From: JBDZVM01 sp040255675
GTDB lineage: Bacteria > Actinomycetota > Actinomycetes > Acidothermales > Acidothermaceae
DNA length: 10,191 bases
NCBI GenBank assembly: GCA_040255675.1
Contig: JBDZVM010000068.1
Coordinates: 1-10,191, forward strand
Direction: 5' to 3'
Every line of letters begins with the position of its first letter. The first letter of the stretch is position 1. Below are positions 6,138 to 10,191 of the stretch, one piece after another. A program made the position numbers and the translations under genes. The notes beneath the pieces are model-generated. The model had not been told where the DNA came from and made no database searches. It saw nothing but the letters and a program-made list of their open reading frames with translations.

Positions 6138-7834
6138 GCGTTCACCGCCGGCTCGAACTCGGTGGTCAAGGATCCGTCTAAACCGAGCGAACTCACGACA
6201 TGGCCCCGCCAATCCTCGCTGGCCTCAGGAAAATCCTCACGCCAATGGCAGCCGCGCGTTTCGGTACGCAACCGGGCGCCCGCTACCAGGGCACTCGCCA
6301 CGGTGTGCAGATTCGTCGCTTGCCAGGCTTCGACGCATGGCTCACCGTTTCCCGCTTCGACGCCGTCAAGTGCCAGTGCGGCACCAGCCAAGGTTTCGGC
6401 GTTGCGCAAAACGCTGGCGCCGCGAGTCATCGCCGCCTGAACGTCGACCGATACGGACGGCGCGAGCAATCCGTCGTCCGGGTTAGTGATGTCGCACGGT
6501 TCGACGGCGGGTGGCAGCGAACGCGCGAGGTCGTCGGCGATGCGCGCGGCGAACACCAAACCCTCGAGCAAGCTGTTGGACGCGAGGCGATTAGCGCCGT
6601 GCACGCCGGTGCAGGCGACCTCGCCACACGCGTAAAGCCCGGAGATGTTGGTGCGGCCGAAAAGATCGGTGCGCACGCCGCCGCTGGCGTGGTGCGCTCC
6701 GGGCACGACCGGAATCGGCGTGGTAACCGGGTCGATACCGTGCGCGCGACACGAGGCGCTGATCGTGGGAAAGCGTCGTTCAAAGTCGGGAACGTCGCGC
6801 GCGTCGAGTAATACGTGGTCGGCGTTGGTCGCCCGCATCTGACGCACAATCGCTTGCGCGACCACGTAGCGAGGCGCCAACTCGGCGAGCGGATGCTGCC
6901 CGACCATAAAGCGACTGCCACAAGTGTCGACCAAAATCGCGCCCTCGCCGCGAACCGCCTCGGAAATCAGCGGTTGCTGCCCGGCAGCGCCGGGCCCGAG
7001 CCACAACACGGTCGGGTGGAACTGCACGAATTCGAGATCGGCAATTTCGGCGCCGGCTCGCAACGCGATCGCCACGCCGTCACCGGTGGCGACGGGCGGA
7101 TTTGTGGTGGAGGCGAAAATTTGGCCGAGACCGCCGGTGGCGAGTACGACCGCGCGGCCTAACGCCGCCCCGACGCCGTCGCGCTGGCCTTCGCCGATGA
7201 CGTGGAGCGTGACGCCGCACGCCCGGCCGTCGGTGCTTTTCAGCAAGTCGAGGGCGAGTGCGTGCTCGATGATTTCGATGCCTTCGGCGGCTTTCACCGC
7301 CGCGATAAGCGCACGCTCGATTTCGGCGCCGGTCGCGTCGCCGCCGGCATGAGCGATGCGGTGGCGCAAATGGCCGCCTTCGCGCGTGAGCGCGAGCGCG
7401 CCGGCGGAGTCGAGGTCGAATTGGGCGCCGAGTTCGATAAGTTCACGCACCAACGCGGGGCCTTCGGTGACGAGCACCCGCACGGCGGTCTCGTCGCATA
7501 GGCCGGCTCCGGCGACGAGCGTGTCGCGAAGGTGCTCTTCCGGCGAATCCTCAGGCCCGAGCGCGGCCGCTATGCCGCCTTGCGCCCACCGGGTCGACCC
7601 CGCGTTCAGCACGGTCTTGGTCACGAGCAGCACCCGGCCGGCCTTTCGCGCCTTCAGCGCGGTGGTGAGGCCAGCGATACCGCTGCCGACGACGACGATG
7701 TCGGCTTTCGCGACCCAACCCGGCTTCGGCGCGCGCAACCGCGTCGTCAAAGCAGTCGTCGGAGCGGTCGTCAGCGTGGTGGTCAGAGCGGTCGCCGTGA
7801 TGCCGGCCGGCGCCGGACCTGAGACGAGGGTCAC
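6134..7834 (-). CDS. nadB: L-aspartate oxidase (FAD)
   Basis: Oxidises L-aspartate to iminoaspartate, which NadA condenses with dihydroxyacetone phosphate to give quinolinate. The 566-residue flavoprotein has the FAD dinucleotide fold VVVGSGIAGLTTAL (47-60), the NadB signature NAGSTRWAQGG (77-87), HRIAHAGGDATG (158-169), ATGG (232-235), EFVQFHPT (268-275), SEAVRGEGA (291-299), HHASGG (381-386) and YACGEVACTGVHGANRLASN (401-420). A helical C-terminal domain of the succinate dehydrogenase/fumarate reductase type follows. The start is GTG at 7834, overlapping the panD stop by 4 bp (GTGA). The first 42 residues are odd: 11 of residues 13-31 are Thr in a low-complexity tract with no family counterpart that I know. 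A TTG at codon 33 (7738) is the main alternative start but has no visible ribosome site. L-aspartate dehydrogenase is excluded by the FAD motifs. Confidence 0.95.
   Translation of the reverse strand: MTLVSGPAPAGITATALTTTLTTAPTTALTTRLRAPKPGWVAKADIVVVGSGIAGLTTALKARKAGRVLLVTKTVLNAGSTRWAQGGIAAALGPEDSPEEHLRDTLVAGAGLCDETAVRVLVTEGPALVRELIELGAQFDLDSAGALALTREGGHLRHRIAHAGGDATGAEIERALIAAVKAAEGIEIIEHALALDLLKSTDGRACGVTLHVIGEGQRDGVGAALGRAVVLATGGLGQIFASTTNPPVATGDGVAIALRAGAEIADLEFVQFHPTVLWLGPGAAGQQPLISEAVRGEGAILVDTCGSRFMVGQHPLAELAPRYVVAQAIVRQMRATNADHVLLDARDVPDFERRFPTISASCRAHGIDPVTTPIPVVPGAHHASGGVRTDLFGRTNISGLYACGEVACTGVHGANRLASNSLLEGLVFAARIADDLARSLPPAVEPCDITNPDDGLLAPSVSVDVQAAMTRGASVLRNAETLAGAALALDGVEAGNGEPCVEAWQATNLHTVASALVAGARLRTETRGCHWREDFPEASEDWRGHVVSSLGLDGSLTTEFEPAVNA
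7742..7798 (-). repeat. Low-complexity repeat encoding a Thr-rich tract at the NadB N-terminus
   Basis: Imperfect short repeats of roughly 12-15 bp based on GCGGTCGTCAG (plus strand) encode 19 residues (13-31) of which 11 are Thr, with Leu or Ala between. It lies just before the FAD-binding fold. It may have grown by replication slippage. No function is recognised. Confidence 0.65.
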
Positions 7835-8241
7835 GCGAGACGCCCGTCAACAAGACCACTGCCGGCAGGCGCGGCCGCTGGCTGCGCGCCGATATCGACA
7901 ATCTTGTTGTCGCTGTCGACGAAGACCACGGCCGGTTTCAGCGCGCGTGCTTCTTCGTCGGTGTATTGGGCGTAATTCATGATGATGACGAGGTGGCCTT
8001 CGCTCACCAAGTGCGCCGCCGCCCCGTTGATGGCCACCGCACCCGATCCGCGCCGGCCGGGTATGACGTAGGTGTCGAGCCGGTTGCCGTTGTCGATATC
8101 GGCCACGGTGACCAACTCGTGCGGCAGCAGGCCCGCGGCGTCCATCAAATCTTCGTCGAGAGTGATCGACCCGACGTAGTGCAGATCAGCTCGGGTGACC
8201 GTGGCCCGATGGATCTTCGACTTCAGCATGGTGCGCAGCAA
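7831..8241 (-). CDS. panD: Aspartate 1-decarboxylase (pyruvoyl-dependent)
   Basis: Decarboxylates L-aspartate to beta-alanine for pantothenate. It is made as a proenzyme that cuts itself to form a pyruvoyl group. The 136-residue product begins MLRTMLKSKIHRATVTRADL and has the cleavage site G24-S25 in HYVGSI. With this start, K9, R54, T57, Y58 and N72 all fall at their E. coli-numbered active-site positions, which strongly supports the TTG start at 8241. AGAAGGGA (8256-8249) lies 7 nt before that TTG but 19 nt before the alternative ATG at 8229 (fifth codon), which would lose MLRT. The gene follows panC by 4 bp and overlaps nadB by 4 bp. The tail after about residue 120 is Ala/Pro/Gly-rich, as is common in actinobacterial PanD. 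Confidence 0.95.
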   Translation of the reverse strand: MLRTMLKSKIHRATVTRADLHYVGSITLDEDLMDAAGLLPHELVTVADIDNGNRLDTYVIPGRRGSGAVAINGAAAHLVSEGHLVIIMNYAQYTDEEARALKPAVVFVDSDNKIVDIGAQPAAAPAGSGLVDGRLA

Positions 8242-8245
8242 CGTC

Positions 8246-9085
8246 TCATCCCTTCTGGATGCTGACGACAACATTGTCGATCAGCCTGGTGTTTCCGACG
8301 CGGGCGGCCACCGCGAGAAGCGCCTCGCCACCAGACGGATCTTCGAACGTGTCAGGGTCGACGAGCGCGACGTAGTCGGTCTCGACGCCGTCGGCGGAGT
8401 CGAGAATTCCGAACGCCGCCGCGACGACCTCCGCGGGCGCTCCACCGTTGTCGGCGACCTCCGCCGCCGCCTCGAGCGCGGCCGGAAGCGCCAATGCGGC
8501 TTGCCGTTCGTCTGGCGACAGGTACTTGTTGCGGCTCGACAGCGCGAGGCCGTCGTCATCTCGCACGATGGGCGCCTTTTCAATGCGGACGCCGAGATCG
8601 AGGTCTCGCGTCATGTGCTTGACGAGCGCCAGCTGCTGCGAGTCTTTTTGACCGAAGACGGCGACGTCAGGCCTGGTGAGGTTGAACAACTTGGCCACCA
8701 CGGTAAGCACGCCGTCGAAATGGCCGGGCCTGCTGGCGCCTTCAAGTCGTTCTCCGATCGGCCCCGCGCATACTCGGATCGCCGGTTCACGCTCGTACAT
8801 CGTTTTCTCGGACGGCGCGAAAACCAGCGCGACTCCTTCGGCTTCACACATTCTCAGATCGGCGTCGAAGTCTCTCGGATAGCGGGCGAGATCCTCGTTC
8901 GGCCCGAACTGCAGGGGATTGACGAAGATGCTGACGACCACGTGGTCGGCGAGATTTTTAGCCCGGCGGATGAGTTCTCGGTGGCCGTTATGAAGCGCGC
9001 CCATCGTGGGCACCAATGCCGTACTTCCAGTGAGCGCTTGGCGTGCGCGGCGCAATTCGTCGCGGGTGCGGGCGACAGTCGTCAT
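8246..9085 (-). CDS. panC: Pantothenate synthetase (pantoate-beta-alanine ligase)
   Basis: Joins pantoate and beta-alanine using ATP through a pantoyl-adenylate, completing pantothenate. The 279-residue protein, of normal length, carries the nucleotidyl-transferase motifs: PTMGALHNGH (26-35, HIGH-like), FVNPLQFGPNEDLARYPR (54-71), GERLEGASRPGHFDGV (111-126), GQKD (145-148) and LALSSRNKYLS (180-190, KMSKS-like). The ATG at 9085 overlaps the stop of the DUF2520 gene by 4 bp (ATGA), and AAGGCGG lies just upstream. Its product partner panD starts 4 bp after its stop, so beta-alanine supply and use are translated from adjacent frames. Confidence 0.97.
   Translation of the reverse strand: MTTVARTRDELRRARQALTGSTALVPTMGALHNGHRELIRRAKNLADHVVVSIFVNPLQFGPNEDLARYPRDFDADLRMCEAEGVALVFAPSEKTMYEREPAIRVCAGPIGERLEGASRPGHFDGVLTVVAKLFNLTRPDVAVFGQKDSQQLALVKHMTRDLDLGVRIEKAPIVRDDDGLALSSRNKYLSPDERQAALALPAALEAAAEVADNGGAPAEVVAAAFGILDSADGVETDYVALVDPDTFEDPSGGEALLAVAARVGNTRLIDNVVVSIQKG
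8249..8256 (-). promoter_or_regulatory. Ribosome binding site of panD (decides a TTG start)
   Basis: AGAAGGGA within the last codons of panC, 7 nt before the TTG at 8241. It is too far from the ATG at 8229 to serve it. Confidence 0.7.
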
Positions 9086-10005
9086 GAGTCGCCGCCTTCG
9101 CGTCGTCCGGCTAATACTTCGAGCAGCTCGACGGCGTCGGCGGGCTTGAGCAGACCGGCGGCGAGGGCGCGGTCGGCGGTAAGGCGCGCCATCGCGACGT
9201 AGGCCGCCGTCGTTTCAGGGGAAACCTTCGACAGCACGTCGATATGCGCTTGTACCGTGCCCGCGTCGCCCCTTGCCACCGGGCCCGTGAGGCCGCAATC
9301 GCCGTAACGCAAGGCGTTGTCGAGGGCCGCCGACAGCAGCGGGCCGAGCACGCGTTGGGGGTCGTCGGCGCCGACTTTCTGGAGAAGGTCCATCGCGGAG
9401 GCGACGAGGGTGACGAGATGGTTGGCGCCTTGAGCTAGTGCCGCGTGGTAAAGAACCCGGTTTTCTTCGGCGATCCAGACCGGCTCGCCGCCCATCTCGA
9501 GAACCAACGTTTCAGCAACGGCCCTGAGCGGTTCTGGAGCCGTCGCGCCGAAACACACTCCTTGTAGCCGGTCGAGGTCGACGCTCGTGCCGGTAAAGGT
9601 CATGACCGGGTGAAGGGCCAGCGGTAGCGCGCCAATGTTGGTTGCCGGTGCTAACACCTCGATGCCGTAACGACCCGAAGTGTGGACGACGAACTGCCCC
9701 GGCTTGACGGCGTCGGCCCGCACCAGCCCATTGATGAGGTTGGGCAAGACGTCGTCGGGCACCGTGAGCAGCAGCAGATCGGCATCGTCGGCAATCTCGT
9801 CAGGCTGGCGGATTTCGACGTCCGGGAGCAACTGCTCGACCCGGCGCCTCGACGCGGCCGACACAGCCGAAACGGCAACAATGCGGTGGCCGGCGATTCT
9901 TAGAGCTGCCCCAAGCACGGTGCCGACACGGCCGGCGCCGATGACGCCGACGGCGAGGCGGCCAGGGCGCTCCCCTGGCTCGTGCGGTGGACGTGCCGGA
10001 TTCAT
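9082..10005 (-). CDS. DUF2520-domain Rossmann-like NAD(P)-binding protein; possible ketopantoate reductase analogue
   Basis: Soluble protein of 307 residues with an N-terminal dinucleotide-binding fold (VGVIGAGRVGTVLGAAL at 19-35, GxGxxG at 23-28), the motifs TVPDD (81-85), HTSG (108-111) and LHPVMTF (131-137), and a helical C-terminal half (about 180-300) with YHAAL (186-190) and LTGPVARGD (239-247). This matches the Rossmann-like plus DUF2520 architecture of mycobacterial Rv3603c, also found beside panC. The layout resembles 6-phosphogluconate dehydrogenase, pyrroline-5-carboxylate reductase and ketopantoate reductase families. No substrate is known from the sequence. Being first in a pantothenate operon that shows no panE, a role in reducing ketopantoate is a reasonable guess and no more. 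The ATG at 10005 has only a weak upstream ribosome site. The first 16 residues are a Pro/Arg-rich lead-in before the fold. Confidence 0.88.
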   Translation of the reverse strand: MNPARPPHEPGERPGRLAVGVIGAGRVGTVLGAALRIAGHRIVAVSAVSAASRRRVEQLLPDVEIRQPDEIADDADLLLLTVPDDVLPNLINGLVRADAVKPGQFVVHTSGRYGIEVLAPATNIGALPLALHPVMTFTGTSVDLDRLQGVCFGATAPEPLRAVAETLVLEMGGEPVWIAEENRVLYHAALAQGANHLVTLVASAMDLLQKVGADDPQRVLGPLLSAALDNALRYGDCGLTGPVARGDAGTVQAHIDVLSKVSPETTAAYVAMARLTADRALAAGLLKPADAVELLEVLAGRREGGDS

Positions 10006-10047
10006 AAGTTGGCGTTCCAGTCCTTCACCGGGTACCGGACGCCGCCC

Positions 10048-10053
10048 AGCCTA
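10048..10053 (-). promoter_or_regulatory. Possible -10 box of the DUF2520-panCD-nadBC-coaX operon
   Basis: TAGGCT on the minus strand matches the actinobacterial -10 pattern TAnnnT and lies 42 bp before the ATG at 10005, giving a short leader. The -35 region at 17-18 bp (around CGGCGT) is a poor match. It is placed downstream of the CGTTAACG palindromes. Confidence 0.35.
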
Positions 10054-10103
10054 CCGCTCCCCGTCGTCCGCACGCCGACTGCTGGCCTCGCCCGCGCTAC
10101 CAC

Positions 10104-10139
10104 TCGTTAACGTTGCGCCCCGTCGACACGCGTTAACGA
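10104..10139. promoter_or_regulatory. Paired CGTTAACG palindromes, candidate operator
   Basis: TCGTTAACG (10104-10112) and its exact reverse complement CGTTAACGA (10131-10139) are separated by 18 bp, so the 8-bp palindrome CGTTAACG occurs twice, 26 bp centre to centre, and the whole is symmetrical. It stands out against very G+C-rich surroundings and sits about 50-90 bp upstream of the possible -10 box of the cofactor operon. The repeats are seen directly. Binding by a regulator is inferred and none is identified. Confidence 0.45.
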
Positions 10140-10191
10140 AGGTTGGTGTCGGCGGACGACGGGAAATGCCGCCCTGAATTACCGTTCTTCG
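10140..10191. other. Upstream window edge, no gene assigned
   Basis: On the minus strand one frame is open from the window edge and ends at a stop within the second CGTTAACG palindrome, and another runs open to about 10055. Either could in principle be the tail of an upstream gene. Fewer than 50 residues are visible and none is recognisable, so no coding call is made. Confidence 0.3.

Noticed and set aside
10055..10191. 3' end of an upstream minus-strand gene
   Set aside because: Open frames reach the window edge, but the visible residues match nothing I recognise and are too few to judge.

Overview
The window is an ordinary chromosomal housekeeping block from a high-GC Gram-positive bacterium (Actinomycetia). 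The grounds are the G+C-rich sequence, the GTG and TTG starts, an Lsr2 nucleoid protein (a family essentially limited to actinobacteria), and a gene order that from memory resembles the mycobacterial stretch DUF2520 - panC - panD - coaX - lysS - lsr2 - clpC1. I cannot name the genus. Every convincing gene lies on the minus strand, so transcription runs from high to low coordinates.

Upstream part (10191 to about 2400): after a 186-bp non-coding leader that holds a pair of CGTTAACG palindromes and a possible -10 box comes a tight run of eight genes: a DUF2520 Rossmann protein, panC, panD, nadB, nadC, coaX, lysS and argA. The first six are joined by 4-bp overlaps (ATGA or GTGA), a 1-bp overlap (TGATG) or a 4-bp gap. 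lysS and argA follow after 23 and 14 bp. This looks like one operon for pantothenate/CoA synthesis (PanC, PanD, CoaX, perhaps the DUF2520 protein), the first and last steps of de novo quinolinate/NAD synthesis (NadB, NadC), lysyl-tRNA synthetase, and N-acetylglutamate synthase (the arginine entry enzyme). PanD and NadB both consume L-aspartate and are translationally coupled. panB, panE and nadA are not in the window.

Middle part (2399 to 1479): about 500 bp of non-coding DNA separates argA from lsr2. It contains a degenerate tandem array of nine 14-bp units and then, close to lsr2, two copies of an 11-bp motif flanking a likely -10 box. lsr2 encodes the H-NS-like DNA-bridging protein and ends in a strong hairpin terminator.

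Downstream part (1530 to 1): a 521-bp gap with several hairpins leads to clpC, whose first 336 codons are present before the window ends.

There is no mobile element, CRISPR array, RNA gene or clearly novel system here. The most interesting signals are non-coding: the 14-bp array and repeated motif upstream of lsr2, the paired palindromes ahead of the cofactor operon, and the mixing of NAD genes into the pantothenate operon. The DUF2520 protein and an odd Thr-rich start to NadB are the protein-level points worth checking.
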